Assembly (NCBI GenBank): GCA_938045215.1
Contig: CALINF010000296.1
Span: 1-12,756 of the forward strand
DNA: 12,756 nucleotides
Reading direction: 5' to 3'
From: an uncultured Halieaceae bacterium
GTDB lineage: Bacteria > Pseudomonadota > Gammaproteobacteria > Pseudomonadales > Halieaceae
The position numbers and the translations under genes are program-made. The notes under the pieces are model-generated. The model was not told the origin of the DNA. It was given only the letters and a program-made list of their open reading frames with translations, and did no database searches. This document shows positions 1-8,510 of this stretch, piece by piece (positions within the stretch are counted from its first letter, which is position 1; the number at the start of each line of letters is the position of its first letter).

Positions 1-1314
1 CAGCTGTATTGGCGCGGGCTTGTGATGAGCCGATTGAGCGATGGCGCCTGGTCGAGCTTGAGCTACTACGATATTCCAGCCCCGGAGCGCAGACTGCGCC
101 GCCCGCAGCAGAGCGGTGAGGCGCAGGAATACAGCGTTATCCTGGAGCCAACTCAGCAAAACTGGCTATTCGCCTTACGCTATTCGCAGTCGCTGACCAG
201 CGGCGTAATGGAGGCACCGGATTTTCGGCTGTTCTCTCCCGTGATCGTAGAGAACGACTATGTATACCGGGCCAGACTCTGGCGCGACATCGCGTTGGAG
301 CCCGAGCTGACACAGTGGCGACGCGAAACTGAACTCAAGCTACCTGAGAACGACAATCCGCGCACGGTTGCGCTCGCTGCGCGCTTGCGAGAAGAGGCGA
401 GTAGTGACAGGGAGTTCGCGCAGACGGTAATGGACCGGTTCTCGCAGGCACCCTATAGCTACACGTTGCAACCACCGCTGTTGGGTGATAATCCGATGGA
501 CGAGTTTCTATTTGAAACGCGCAGTGGCTTTTGTGAGCACTACGCTTATGCTTTTGCGGTCATGATGCGCGCCGGGGGTGTTCCCGCCAGGGTAATCGGG
601 GGCTATCTGGGTGGAGAAGTGAATCCCGTAAACCAGACCGTTATTGTGCATCAGGTTGACGCACACGCCTGGACAGAAATCTGGTTGGAGGGCGAGGGCT
701 GGGTCCGCTTTGATCCGACCGCTGCAGTCGCGCCAGATCGTATTGAGTGGGGTCTTGAGCGCGCCGTCGCAGGAGAGGGGACGTTTCTTTCGTCTTCGCC
801 CCTGTCACCGCTGCGCTACCGTAATATCGACTTTATCAATGCCGTGCGCTTGCGCTACGAAGCACTGACCTACCGCTGGCAGAGTTGGGTAGTAAATTTC
901 AATAGCGACCAGCAGTATCAAATCCTGCAGGAATTCTTTGGCGACATTAGTGCGCGCAAGTTTATCGTAGCGTTGATGGGTACCTGGGCTTTGGTACTGA
1001 TACCCGTGGCGCTATCGCTGCTGCTAAAGCGCAGAACCCACAACCTGAAGCCTTGGGACAAGCTTTATCTCAGGTTTTGCGCTCGGTTGGCAAAGCAAGG
1101 GATTGTGCGCGACACAGGGGAAGCGCCCGGTGATTTTGCGGAACGCGTGAAGCGTCAGCGACCATCAGTAGCGCGTGCCGTCGATGATATTACATCGCTC
1201 TACTCGGCATTGGCATACGACGCGGGCAACGACATTGGCAGCGACAGGGTAAAAGAATTACAACGCGCGCTGAGCCGGTCGGTCAGGCGTTTTCAGATGC
1301 AGCCTTTACGTTAG
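1..1314 (+). CDS. tgpA: TgpA-type transglutaminase, 3' part (partial at left edge)
   Basis: The frame is open from base 1 and begins QLYWRGLVMSRLSDGAW, a stretch typical of the region after the DUF3488 membrane domain of TgpA proteins, so the true start lies outside the window. The visible 437 residues hold a transglutaminase-like core: Cys at about window residue 178 in SGFCEHYAYAF, His in VDAHAWTEIW and Asp in VRFDPTAAV, the expected Cys-His-Asp triad. A transmembrane segment follows (about residues 320-345, FIVALMGTWALVLIPVALS, ending in KRR). The C-terminal 80 or so residues resemble DUF4129. In the family, multiple N-terminal membrane helices anchor the enzyme, with the catalytic domain in the periplasm; TgpA of Pseudomonas aeruginosa is reported essential, substrate unknown. 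The usual DUF58 and MoxR-type ATPase neighbours would lie upstream, outside the window. The family call is firm; the substrate is unknown. Confidence 0.9.
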   Translation, partial: QLYWRGLVMSRLSDGAWSSLSYYDIPAPERRLRRPQQSGEAQEYSVILEPTQQNWLFALRYSQSLTSGVMEAPDFRLFSPVIVENDYVYRARLWRDIALEPELTQWRRETELKLPENDNPRTVALAARLREEASSDREFAQTVMDRFSQAPYSYTLQPPLLGDNPMDEFLFETRSGFCEHYAYAFAVMMRAGGVPARVIGGYLGGEVNPVNQTVIVHQVDAHAWTEIWLEGEGWVRFDPTAAVAPDRIEWGLERAVAGEGTFLSSSPLSPLRYRNIDFINAVRLRYEALTYRWQSWVVNFNSDQQYQILQEFFGDISARKFIVALMGTWALVLIPVALSLLLKRRTHNLKPWDKLYLRFCARLAKQGIVRDTGEAPGDFAERVKRQRPSVARAVDDITSLYSALAYDAGNDIGSDRVKELQRALSRSVRRFQMQPLR

Positions 1315-1352
1315 GCTGTTGCCAGTGCTGAGATTTTAAAAGTTTGAGAGTA

Positions 1353-1384
1353 GCGCTATCTCCGCGAGTAGACGGAGATAGCGC
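1353..1384 (-). terminator. Perfect 12-bp hairpin after acnB, likely terminator
   Basis: The arms GCGCTATCTCCG (1353-1364) and CGGAGATAGCGC (1373-1384) are perfect complements around an 8-base loop. The hairpin begins 14 bases past the acnB stop codon. Read on the minus strand, it is followed by TACTCTCAAACTTTTAAAA, which is only a loose U-tract; on the plus strand no U-tract follows. It most likely ends acnB transcription, or stabilises the 3' end of the mRNA. It may also partly insulate the converging tgpA transcript. Confidence 0.55.
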
Positions 1385-1398
1385 GGTCAGTTCAGCAG

Positions 1399-4014
1399 TT
1401 AAGCACTAAGCTCAGTGATTTCTACTGCAGCAATACGCTTGCCTTCTTCTGCACTTTGCTGGAACTCCACTATCTGGTCGAAGTTCATGTAGCGATAGAT
1501 CTCGTCAGACATAGCGTCCAGATTTTGGGCGTACTCCATGTACTCTTCTGGTGATGGCAGTTTGCCCAGTATTGCGCCCACCGCTGCGAGTTCTGCAGAG
1601 GTGAGGTATACGTTGGCGCCATCGCCAAGTCGGTTGGGAAAGTTTCGGGTTGATGTCGATAACACCGTGGAATTGGCAGCGACACGTGCCTGGTTGCCCA
1701 TGCACAAAGAGCAGCCTGGCATCTCGGTACGCGCACCAGCGGCACCGAAGATGTTGTAGTAGCCTTCCTCCATCAACAGGTGCTCATCCATGCGCGTTGG
1801 TGGCACTATCCACATACGCGTAGAAATGGTGCCTTTGTGCTGTTCCAACAGTTTTCCGGCAGCCCTGAAGTGGCCTATGTTGGTCATGCAGCTACCGATG
1901 AATACCTCGTCAACCTTGTCCCCGGCGACCGACGACAATAGGCGCGCATCGTCGGGGTCGTTCGGGCAGCAAACAACAGGCTCGGTCACTTCAGCCAAAT
2001 CTATTTCAATGACTGCGGTGTATTCCGCATCGGCATCTGCTTTCAGTAGGGAAGGGTTGGCCAGCCATTCTTCCATCTTGACCGCGCGGCGCTCCAGTGT
2101 GCGTGGGTCGCCGTAACCCTCCGCGATCATCGAGCGCAACAGCACGATGTTAGAACGCAGGTACTCTGCAATCGTATCTTCGTCCAGATCGATGGTGCAG
2201 CCGGCAGCGGAACGTTCCGCTGATGCATCTGACAGCTCAAAGGCCTGCTCGACCGTCAGCCCTTTCAAGCCTTCGATTTCGAGGATGCGGCCGGAGAAAA
2301 TATTCTTCTTGCCTTTCTTATCAACCGTTAGCAGGCCTTCCTTGATTGCGTAATAGGGAATGGCATGCACGAGGTCTCGCAGTGTAATACCAGGCTGCAT
2401 GTCACCCTTGAAGCGAACCAGTACTGATTCGGGCATATCCAACGGCATAACGCCGGTAGCCGCGGCAAAAGCCACAAGCCCTGAGCCCGCGGGAAAAGAA
2501 ATGCCCATAGGGAAGCGCGTGTGAGAGTCGCCGCCGGTGCCCACGGTGTCTGGTAACAACATGCGATTCAACCAGGAGTGAATGATGCCGTCTCCAGGGC
2601 GCAGTGATACGCCGCCTCGGGTCATGATGAAGTCGGGTAGGCTGTGCTGGGTGTCAATATCCACGGGCTTGGGGTAGGCCGCAGTGTGGCAGAAGGACTG
2701 CATGGTCAGGTCCGCGGAAAAACCCAGGCAAGCCAGATCTTTCAGTTCATCGCGAGTCATTGGCCCCGTCGTATCCTGCGAACCGACGGTCGTCATGCGT
2801 GGCTCGCAATAAGTGCCCGGACGAATGCCGTCGGTACCACATGCTCTACCAACCATTTTCTGTGCAAGCGTGTAGCCTTTACCAGTGTCTTGGGGTTGAT
2901 CTGGCGTGCGAAACAGATCGGTGTCGCCAAGCCCCAGTGCTTCACGCGCTCGCGTGGTTAGCCCGCGCCCGATAATCAGGTTGATGCGACCGCCCGCGCG
3001 AACTTCATCGAGCAATACCTGCGACTTGAGTTCGAACTCTGATAGCACGTCGCCCGACTCAGACAGTATTTTGCCGTCATAGGGGCGGATTTCGATGATG
3101 TCGCCCATACCGATGTCATCGACAGGCGCTTCGAATACAAGTGCGCCGGCGTCTTCCATCGTGTTGTAAAAAATGGGTGCAACCTTGCCGCCGATGCAGA
3201 TACCGCCACCTTTTTTGTTTGGTACGCCGCTGATGTCGTCGCCAAAGAACCATAGTACGGAATTGGTGGCAGACTTACGTGAGGAGCCTGTGCCGACCAC
3301 ATCACCAACGAAAGCCACTGGAAGGCCTTTGGCCTGGATGTCAGCTACTTGCTGCATAGGTCCAGTCACACCGTGCTCTGCCGGCTCGAGGCCATCGCGC
3401 GTCATTTTATACATCGCCAGCGCGTGCAGGGGAATGTCAGGGCGCGACCACGCATCCGGAGCGGGTGACAAGTCGTCCGTGTTGGTTTCACCGGTGACTT
3501 TAAATACCGCAACTTTAATGGATTCCGGGACGCTTTCCCGTGACGTAAACCACTCACCGTCGGCCCAGGATTGCATGACGTCTTTGGCATTCTGGTTGCC
3601 GTTAGCTGCCAGTTCGGCGACATCGTGGAAGGCATCGAACATCAGCAATGTGTGCTTGAGCTCGGTAGCCGCCAGCGCGCCCAATGCGTCATCTGACAAC
3701 AGCTCTACCAGCGTGACAATATTATAACCACCGTGCATGTTACCCAGCAGTTTCACCGCTGCTGCAGCATCAATCAGGTCGCAGGGCGCTTCACTCTTGG
3801 CAATGGCAGAGAGAAACCCGGCTTTCACATAGGCCGCTTCATCCACGCCAGGCGGTATACGGGTAGACAGCAGATCGAGAAGGAATTCTGCTTCACCTGG
3901 CGGGGGGTTCTTGATGAGCTCAATCAGTGCTGCGGTCTGCTCTGCGCTTAGGGGCTTGGGGGGAATGTTCTGTTCGGCGCGTTCTGCGACGTGTTGGCGA
4001 TAGGCTTCGAGCAC
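1399..4014 (-). CDS. acnB: Aconitate hydratase B (2-methylisocitrate dehydratase)
   Basis: This 871-residue protein (E. coli AcnB has 865) interconverts citrate and isocitrate through cis-aconitate in the cytoplasm; AcnB-type enzymes can also hydrate 2-methyl-cis-aconitate. The order is that of AcnB: an N-terminal HEAT-like domain (about 1-160, [20 protein letters not shown]), a swivelling domain with [15 protein letters not shown] near residue 245, then the three cluster-binding domains. The three [4Fe-4S] ligands are Cys709 ([10 protein letters not shown]) and Cys768/Cys771 (GCSLCMGNQ), each one residue off E. coli numbering. The start is GTG at 4014, supported by an AAAGGAG seven bases upstream. 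It is transcribed alone, divergently from the DUF1289-miaE unit. AcnB apoprotein is known in E. coli to bind mRNA; nothing here tests that. Confidence 0.98.
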   Translation of the reverse strand: MLEAYRQHVAERAEQNIPPKPLSAEQTAALIELIKNPPPGEAEFLLDLLSTRIPPGVDEAAYVKAGFLSAIAKSEAPCDLIDAAAAVKLLGNMHGGYNIVTLVELLSDDALGALAATELKHTLLMFDAFHDVAELAANGNQNAKDVMQSWADGEWFTSRESVPESIKVAVFKVTGETNTDDLSPAPDAWSRPDIPLHALAMYKMTRDGLEPAEHGVTGPMQQVADIQAKGLPVAFVGDVVGTGSSRKSATNSVLWFFGDDISGVPNKKGGGICIGGKVAPIFYNTMEDAGALVFEAPVDDIGMGDIIEIRPYDGKILSESGDVLSEFELKSQVLLDEVRAGGRINLIIGRGLTTRAREALGLGDTDLFRTPDQPQDTGKGYTLAQKMVGRACGTDGIRPGTYCEPRMTTVGSQDTTGPMTRDELKDLACLGFSADLTMQSFCHTAAYPKPVDIDTQHSLPDFIMTRGGVSLRPGDGIIHSWLNRMLLPDTVGTGGDSHTRFPMGISFPAGSGLVAFAAATGVMPLDMPESVLVRFKGDMQPGITLRDLVHAIPYYAIKEGLLTVDKKGKKNIFSGRILEIEGLKGLTVEQAFELSDASAERSAAGCTIDLDEDTIAEYLRSNIVLLRSMIAEGYGDPRTLERRAVKMEEWLANPSLLKADADAEYTAVIEIDLAEVTEPVVCCPNDPDDARLLSSVAGDKVDEVFIGSCMTNIGHFRAAGKLLEQHKGTISTRMWIVPPTRMDEHLLMEEGYYNIFGAAGARTEMPGCSLCMGNQARVAANSTVLSTSTRNFPNRLGDGANVYLTSAELAAVGAILGKLPSPEEYMEYAQNLDAMSDEIYRYMNFDQIVEFQQSAEEGKRIAAVEITELSA

Positions 4015-4088
4015 TGTGAGACTCCTTTCAAAATGAGAGAATGGTCAATCCGCGTCAGGGTGACCTGCCGCTATAAAAGCGGGTGCAA

Positions 4089-4117
4089 AGTATAGCCCAG
4101 CGGGCTTTTAAGTTAAA
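4089..4117 (-). promoter_or_regulatory. Putative acnB promoter
   Basis: On the minus strand, TTTAAC (4112-4117) and TATACT (4089-4094) are separated by exactly 17 bases, placing the transcript start near 4082 and leaving a leader of about 70 bases. The -10 box is good and the -35 box weak. A small hairpin (CCGCT-ATAAA-AGCGG, 4068-4082) lies at the predicted 5' end of the mRNA. The -35 overlaps that of the divergent promoter at 4108-4136. Confidence 0.5.
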
Positions 4118-4136
4118 TGAATCGGCTGCCTATACT
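4108..4136 (+). promoter_or_regulatory. Putative promoter of the DUF1289-miaE unit
   Basis: TTAAGT (4108-4113) and TATACT (4131-4136) are 17 bases apart, giving a start near 4143 and a leader of about 60 bases. The -10 hexamer is identical to the one on the opposite strand for acnB, and the two -35 boxes overlap at 4112-4113. The -35 match is weak, so the call rests mainly on the -10 and the spacing. Confidence 0.45.
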
Positions 4137-4205
4137 GTGCATTCACGCGGCTGATCCATTAGAATTCAACTGTATTGTCGTACCTGCCATCAGAAAGCCG
4201 TGTCT

Positions 4206-4670
4206 ATGCTAGATCGTCCCGTCAAAACGCCCTGTATCGGCGTCTGCTCCACTGGTATCGGCGATTCCGTATGCCGCGGTTGCAAACGGTTCGCGCATGA
4301 GGTGATAGACTGGAACAGTTACTCACCCCAGCAGAAACGCGTGGTCGACGGAAGACTGTCTGGCTTTCTGTCCCAGTGCGTCAGCAACAAACTTCTGGTT
4401 ACCGATGTGTCGTTGCTCAAATGGCAGCTGTCGGTGCAGCAAATAAGCCACACAACGGCTCACGATGAGTATTGCTGGGTATACAGTCTTCTCAAGGCGG
4501 GCGCCGGCCAGATTGATGATGCATCCAGTTTTGGCTTCGAAGTGCATCATGAGTATCGTGAGCTGTCGCTCAAGGCGCTGCGCGAGCTGATCGATCAGGA
4601 GTTCTTCATCCTCTCGCAGGCGCACTATGATCGCTATATCAGCGCTCCCGATCTGTTTGTCGCGGAGTAG
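4206..4670 (+). CDS. DUF1289 domain protein with long C-terminal region
   Basis: The first 50 or so residues are a DUF1289 domain. RPVKTPCIGVCSTG and VCRGCKR supply Cys10, Cys14, Cys23 and Cys26, a four-cysteine pattern suggesting a metal or Fe-S site, followed by a conserved-looking IDWNSYSPQQKR. Many DUF1289 proteins are little longer than this domain. Here about 100 further residues follow that I cannot assign, including EYCWVYSLLKAG and a charged helical stretch ELSLKALRELIDQEFF. No signal peptide or membrane segment is visible. I chose ATG at 4206 (154 residues) because AGAAAG lies eight bases upstream; an in-frame GTG at 4200 would add two residues. The miaE start is 22 bases past the stop codon, so the two are probably cotranscribed. 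DUF1289 function is not established. Confidence 0.85.
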   Translation: MLDRPVKTPCIGVCSTGIGDSVCRGCKRFAHEVIDWNSYSPQQKRVVDGRLSGFLSQCVSNKLLVTDVSLLKWQLSVQQISHTTAHDEYCWVYSLLKAGAGQIDDASSFGFEVHHEYRELSLKALRELIDQEFFILSQAHYDRYISAPDLFVAE

Positions 4671-4692
4671 AGCAGGGCAAGGCAAGTAACCT

Positions 4693-5298
4693 ATGACCGA
4701 TATTGCACATATTCAGGCCTTTTTGGCCTGTCCAACGCCCAGTGCATGGATAGAGGCTGCTCTGGAAAACCAGGCGCTGTTATTGGTTGATCATGCTAAT
4801 TGCGAGAAAAAGGCAGCGTCGACCGCTTTGAACCTGATGTATCGGTATGTAGAGCATCCCCTTTTACTGAACAAGCTGTCGCGACTGGCCAGGGAAGAGT
4901 TGCGACACTTTGAGCAGGTGATAGCGATCATGGCAAAGCGCGAGATTGCCTATCCACAGCTGAGCGCTTCGCGCTATGCCGGTGAATTGCGCAAGGCAGT
5001 GCGCGGGAATGAACCCGACCGCCTTGTCGATACCCTGTTGGTAGGCGCTATTATTGAAGCTCGCTCGTGTGAGCGCTTTGCCGCATTGGTGCCAGTGCTG
5101 GATACGGCGCTGGCTGAGTTTTATGCATCATTGCTCAGGTCGGAGGCGCGCCATTACGCCGATTACCTGCAGTTGGCGCGGGAAATTGCGCCGGACGCAG
5201 ACGTCACGTCAAGGCTGCAGATGTTGCTAGGGTTGGAGGGTGAACTGATCGAATCGCCTGATCCAGAGTTTCGCTTTCACAGCGGTGTACCGTTGTGA
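4693..5298 (+). CDS. miaE: tRNA-(ms2io6A)-hydroxylase MiaE
   Basis: The 201-residue protein matches the MiaE family, a ferritin-like diiron monooxygenase that uses O2 to hydroxylate the isopentenyl group of 2-methylthio-N6-isopentenyladenosine at position 37 of tRNAs reading UNN codons. The expected carboxylate and histidine ligands are visible: Glu38 (NCEKKA), Glu69 and His72 (REELRHFE), Glu122 (IIEARSCERF), Glu151 and His154 (RSEARHYADY). The N-terminal LACPTPSAWIEAAL is also typical. The length suits the shorter MiaE form; I recall enteric versions being longer. ATG at 4693 is preceded by AAGGCAAG. It follows the DUF1289 gene closely and converges on lpxH. None of the three tRNAs in the window is an expected substrate, since their anticodons read C-starting codons or AGR. 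Confidence 0.95.
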   Translation: MTDIAHIQAFLACPTPSAWIEAALENQALLLVDHANCEKKAASTALNLMYRYVEHPLLLNKLSRLAREELRHFEQVIAIMAKREIAYPQLSASRYAGELRKAVRGNEPDRLVDTLLVGAIIEARSCERFAALVPVLDTALAEFYASLLRSEARHYADYLQLAREIAPDADVTSRLQMLLGLEGELIESPDPEFRFHSGVPL

Positions 5299-5373
5299 CC
5301 GTCATGCGTGACTCCGGGGTGCTGGAAAGCAAGCTATAAAGATATAGAAACCAGTTTATAAAAATTCTATAAG

Positions 5374-6090
5374 CTATTGATTTATATTAAAATAATATAA
5401 CTTTTCTTCGAATTCATCGATCTTCAATGCCCACCCCTTGGCGTCCCAGTCTCCCAGTACCCAGCGAGTGCCCGAGCCGGTGTCGTGGCGCTGCGGCCTG
5501 TGGGTGTGGCCATGGATCAGTCTCTCCACATTAAATCGGCGCATCTGCTCTGTCACCTCGTTGGGGGTCACATCCATGATGTCTTGTGCCTTATTGCTGC
5601 CACTTTCTTTACTGACGGTGCGCAGATGCGTCGCGATAGCCTGGCGTTCAGCCAGTGATTTGGCCAGCAGCTCTGCCTGCCACGCGGGGTCTTGAGCCAT
5701 CTTTCGAAACGCCTGATAGTCAGTGTCTCCGGTACACAGGCTATCCCCGTGCATTAGCAGGGTGGGTGTTCCATAGAGATCGATAACGGTGGGGTCGGCC
5801 AACAGGCTGGCGCCCACACGCTGCGCAAAGTTGCTGCCCAGCAGGAAGTCGCGATTACCTCGCATGAGATAGAGTGCTGTACCGTTTCTGGTAAAGCGCG
5901 TGAACAGGTCAGTTATCTGGGCCGCCAGTGCGCTGTTATCGTCATCACCCAGCCAGGCCTCAAAAATGTCACCCAGAATGTAAAGCGCATCGCAGTCGCG
6001 ATTAGTGTCCAGAAACTGCGCAAGTGCCGCTATAACGTGCGGCCTTGCGCTATCGAGGTGAAGGTCAGATATGAAAAGGGTGTATGACAC
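5374..6090 (-). CDS. lpxH: UDP-2,3-diacylglucosamine diphosphatase LpxH
   Basis: LpxH hydrolyses UDP-2,3-diacylglucosamine to lipid X and UMP, the fourth step of lipid A synthesis, at the cytoplasmic face of the inner membrane. The 238-residue protein has the full calcineurin-like metallophosphoesterase set at positions I recall for E. coli LpxH: Asp9 and His11 (ISDLHL), Asp41 (LGDIFEAW), Asn79 (RGNRDF), His114 (MHGDSLCTGD), His195 and His197 (HGHTHRP). The start is GTG at 6090, 15 bases after the ppiB stop codon, so ppiB-lpxH is an operon, as in other gammaproteobacteria. No strong ribosome site is visible, which may mean translational coupling. The last codons (LYYFNINQ, TAG) lie in an unusually AT-rich patch, but the protein has normal length. 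Confidence 0.97.
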   Translation of the reverse strand: MSYTLFISDLHLDSARPHVIAALAQFLDTNRDCDALYILGDIFEAWLGDDDNSALAAQITDLFTRFTRNGTALYLMRGNRDFLLGSNFAQRVGASLLADPTVIDLYGTPTLLMHGDSLCTGDTDYQAFRKMAQDPAWQAELLAKSLAERQAIATHLRTVSKESGSNKAQDIMDVTPNEVTEQMRRFNVERLIHGHTHRPQRHDTGSGTRWVLGDWDAKGWALKIDEFEEKLYYFNINQ

Positions 6091-6105
6091 CGCCCGCTGG
6101 GAGGC

Positions 6106-6603
6106 TCAGGCCTCAACAATTTCCACGGATTCAATGATAACCGGGTCCTGCGGCACATCCTGATGACCGCCACGGCTAGTGGTTGGCACCGCGCGAATCT
6201 TGTCCAGCACTTCCTCACCCTGGCTTATCTTGCCAAACACTGTGTAGCCCCAGCCCTGCATGTTTTTGCCAGTATGATTGAGGAAGTCGTTGTCTTTGAC
6301 GTTAATAAAAAACTGCGCCGTGGCGGAGTGGGGGTCCATGGTTCGCGCCATCGCAATCGTGCCAAAATCATTCTTCAGGCCGTTGTCGGCCTCGTTTTCG
6401 ATAGGCTCACCAGAGTCTTTCTGGCTCATATCCGCATTGAAGCCGCCACCCTGAATCATGAAGTTATCGATAACTCGATGGAACACGGTGCCATCATAAA
6501 AGCCTTCACGTGCATAGTTCAAAAAGTTTTCAACGGTTTTGGGGGCCTTGTCGGCGTCCAGTTCGAGCGTGATGTCGCCAAATGTAGTGCGAATAATGAC
6601 CAT
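6106..6603 (-). CDS. ppiB: Cytoplasmic peptidyl-prolyl cis-trans isomerase (cyclophilin B)
   Basis: The 165-residue single-domain cyclophilin catalyses cis-trans isomerisation of Xaa-Pro bonds in protein folding. It has the family landmarks: [18 protein letters not shown] with the catalytic Arg43, an [18 protein letters not shown] segment, and [18 protein letters not shown] near the C-terminus. There is no signal peptide, so it is the cytoplasmic PpiB form and not periplasmic PpiA. ATG at 6603 has AGGGAAG a few bases upstream. It is the first gene of the ppiB-lpxH operon and is divergent from glnS across 217 bases that hold both promoters. Confidence 0.96.
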   Translation of the reverse strand: MVIIRTTFGDITLELDADKAPKTVENFLNYAREGFYDGTVFHRVIDNFMIQGGGFNADMSQKDSGEPIENEADNGLKNDFGTIAMARTMDPHSATAQFFINVKDNDFLNHTGKNMQGWGYTVFGKISQGEEVLDKIRAVPTTSRGGHQDVPQDPVIIESVEIVEA

Positions 6604-6667
6604 GATATCTTCCCTGCGGTATGGTTCCGTTAATTCTGGTGATTGCGCTGACGGTGAGCGGACAGCA

Positions 6668-6696
6668 ATGATACGGACTTTTGCCGTTCAGTTAAA
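6668..6696 (-). promoter_or_regulatory. Putative ppiB-lpxH promoter
   Basis: On the minus strand, TTTAAC (6691-6696) and TATCAT (6668-6673, five of six consensus bases) are 17 bases apart. The -35 hexamer and spacing are identical to the candidate acnB promoter. The predicted transcript starts near 6661, about 58 bases ahead of the ppiB start codon. Confidence 0.4.
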
Positions 6697-6779
6697 CGCC
6701 GGTTAGCGAATCTCTCGCCGATTGTGTGCATAAAGTCCCACTGCTCGTATCACGCCTATTAGCGGCGTGGATCTGTGGC

Positions 6780-6785
6780 TATAAT
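6780..6785 (+). promoter_or_regulatory. Consensus -10 box upstream of glnS
   Basis: A perfect TATAAT lies 36 to 41 bases upstream of the glnS ATG, giving a predicted leader of about 30 bases. The -35 position at 17-base spacing reads TATTAG, a poor match. It overlaps a small inverted repeat (CACGCC-TATTAGC-GGCGTG, 6751-6769), so an activator or repressor could act there. Only the -10 is convincing. Confidence 0.45.
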
Positions 6786-6820
6786 ACCGACCCGTTTTTG
6801 ACCGCAGTTTGCCAAAACAC

Positions 6821-8491
6821 ATGGAAAAACCAGCCAGCAACAATTTTCTCGAGGCGATCGTTGCCGAGGACCTCGACAGTGGGCGAGTCACGGAGGTTAT
6901 TACCCGCTTTCCGCCTGAGCCTAATGGCTATTTGCACGTGGGTCATGCCAAGTCCATCAGTGTCAACTTCGGCCTGGCAGAAACCTTTGGCGGGCGCTGT
7001 AACCTGCGCTTTGACGACACCAATCCCGAGAAAGAAAGCCAGGAGTACATCGAGTCTATCAAGGAAGATGTGCGGTGGTTGGGCTATCAGTGGGATGGCG
7101 AGGTACGCTTTGCGTCTAGCTATTTCGATCAGCTTTATGATTGGGCAGTACACCTGGTGGAGCAGGGCAATGCCTATGTCTGTGATTTGTCTGCCGATGA
7201 GGCGCGAGAGTATCGCGGGACCTTGACTGAGGCGGGAAGAAATAGCCCCTACCGCGAGCGCTCAGTGCAGGAAAACCTGGATATGCTAGCTGGAATGAAG
7301 TCAGGGGAGTTTGATGAAGGCAGTAAGGTTCTGCGTGCCAGGATTGATATGAGCGCGCCGAATATGAACATGCGCGACCCGATTCTCTATCGAATTCGCA
7401 AGGTGCCCCACCATCAGACGGGCGACACCTGGTCTATTTATCCTACCTATGACTTTGCCCATGGCCAGGAAGATGCCATCGAGGGTGTAACGCACTCTGT
7501 CTGCACGCTGGAATTTGAGGACCACAGACCATTGTACAACTGGTTTATCGAACATTTGCCTGTGCAGTCCCGACCGCACCAGTATGAGTTTGGAAGGCTG
7601 AACACCAGCTACACCGTCACCAGCAAGCGCAAGCTCAAGTCACTGGTGGATGAAGGGGCGGTTTCAGGGTGGGATGATCCGCGTATGCCTACTATAGCCG
7701 GTATGCGCAAGCGTGGCTTCACGCCCGCGTCTATTCGCCGGTTCTGTGAGATGGTGGGCACGACCCGTAGTGATGGCGTAGTGGACGTGGCGATGCTGGA
7801 GCACGCGATTCGCGATGATCTTAACGAAAATGCCCCTCGGGCTATGTGTGTCCTCAATCCGCTGACGGTAGTACTCACCGACCTTGCGGAAGATCACCTC
7901 GAACAGATCCAGGCCCCGGCGCATCCTTCGCGTGAAGACCTGGGTACGCGGACCCTGCCCATGACCCGTGAGATCGTGATTGATGCCGACGACTTTCGAG
8001 AAGAGGCCAACAAAAAATACAAGCGCCTGGTGCTGGGCAAGCGGGTGCGATTGCGAAATGCGTATGTGATTGAAGCTGACAGCGTAGAACGTGATGGCGC
8101 TGGCAATATTGTTGCGGTGCATGCCCATACGGTGCCCGGCACTCTGGGTGAGAACCCCCAGGACGGTATCAAGCCCAAAGGTGTTATCCATTGGGTGTCG
8201 GCCACACACGGCGCTCGTGCTGAAGTACGGGTGTACGATCGGCTGTTCAATGACGAAGCGCCCGACAAGGGTGGCAGCGATTTCATGGACAAGATTAACC
8301 CTGACTCGCTACAGATTGTTGTTGATGCGTTTATCGAGCCATCGCTTGCACAGGCCCTGCCCGAGCAGGGGTTCCAGTTTGAGCGCGAGGGCTATTTTGT
8401 TGCTGATCGCTATGAGTACTCCGCCGAACGGCCGGTATTCAATCGTACGATCAGTTTGCGTGACACCTGGTCGGCCAATAACCCCGGCTGA
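6821..8491 (+). CDS. glnS: Glutaminyl-tRNA synthetase
   Basis: This class I synthetase charges tRNA-Gln with glutamine using ATP. From ATG at 6821 it has 556 residues, close to E. coli GlnRS. The N-terminus reads [19 protein letters not shown], with the HIGH-type motif HVGH at 39-42. The KMSKS-type loop is VTSKRKL at 266-272 (VMSKRKL in E. coli, so Thr replaces Met). The Rossmann-fold catalytic domain is followed by the two beta-barrel anticodon-binding domains with the usual [13 protein letters not shown] segment. I prefer the ATG over an in-frame TTG at 6809, but neither has a recognisable Shine-Dalgarno sequence. cysS follows after 19 bases, so glnS-cysS is probably one transcript. I do not see a noncanonical nondiscriminating GluRS signature; the length and C-terminal half fit GlnRS. 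Confidence 0.97.
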   Translation: MEKPASNNFLEAIVAEDLDSGRVTEVITRFPPEPNGYLHVGHAKSISVNFGLAETFGGRCNLRFDDTNPEKESQEYIESIKEDVRWLGYQWDGEVRFASSYFDQLYDWAVHLVEQGNAYVCDLSADEAREYRGTLTEAGRNSPYRERSVQENLDMLAGMKSGEFDEGSKVLRARIDMSAPNMNMRDPILYRIRKVPHHQTGDTWSIYPTYDFAHGQEDAIEGVTHSVCTLEFEDHRPLYNWFIEHLPVQSRPHQYEFGRLNTSYTVTSKRKLKSLVDEGAVSGWDDPRMPTIAGMRKRGFTPASIRRFCEMVGTTRSDGVVDVAMLEHAIRDDLNENAPRAMCVLNPLTVVLTDLAEDHLEQIQAPAHPSREDLGTRTLPMTREIVIDADDFREEANKKYKRLVLGKRVRLRNAYVIEADSVERDGAGNIVAVHAHTVPGTLGENPQDGIKPKGVIHWVSATHGARAEVRVYDRLFNDEAPDKGGSDFMDKINPDSLQIVVDAFIEPSLAQALPEQGFQFEREGYFVADRYEYSAERPVFNRTISLRDTWSANNPG

Positions 8492-8510
8492 TAGGCAACC
8501 AAGGAAACGA

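Noticed and set aside
3173..3727. 184-codon frame on the plus strand inside acnB
   Set aside because: It is antisense to a fully conserved aconitase region and has no ribosome site or recognisable domain; it is a shadow frame.
5343..5371. Possible hairpin TATAGAA/TTCTATA between miaE and lpxH
   Set aside because: A weak all-AT stem with a 15-base loop in an 85% AT patch; not credible as a defined terminator.
7664..8209. 181-codon minus-strand frame inside glnS
   Set aside because: It mirrors the coding constraint of glnS and resembles no protein family.
8091..8510. Upstream extension of the cysS frame by 140 codons
   Set aside because: It overlaps the end of glnS in another frame, and family alignment plus the AAGGAA site put the CysS start at 8511 or 8517.
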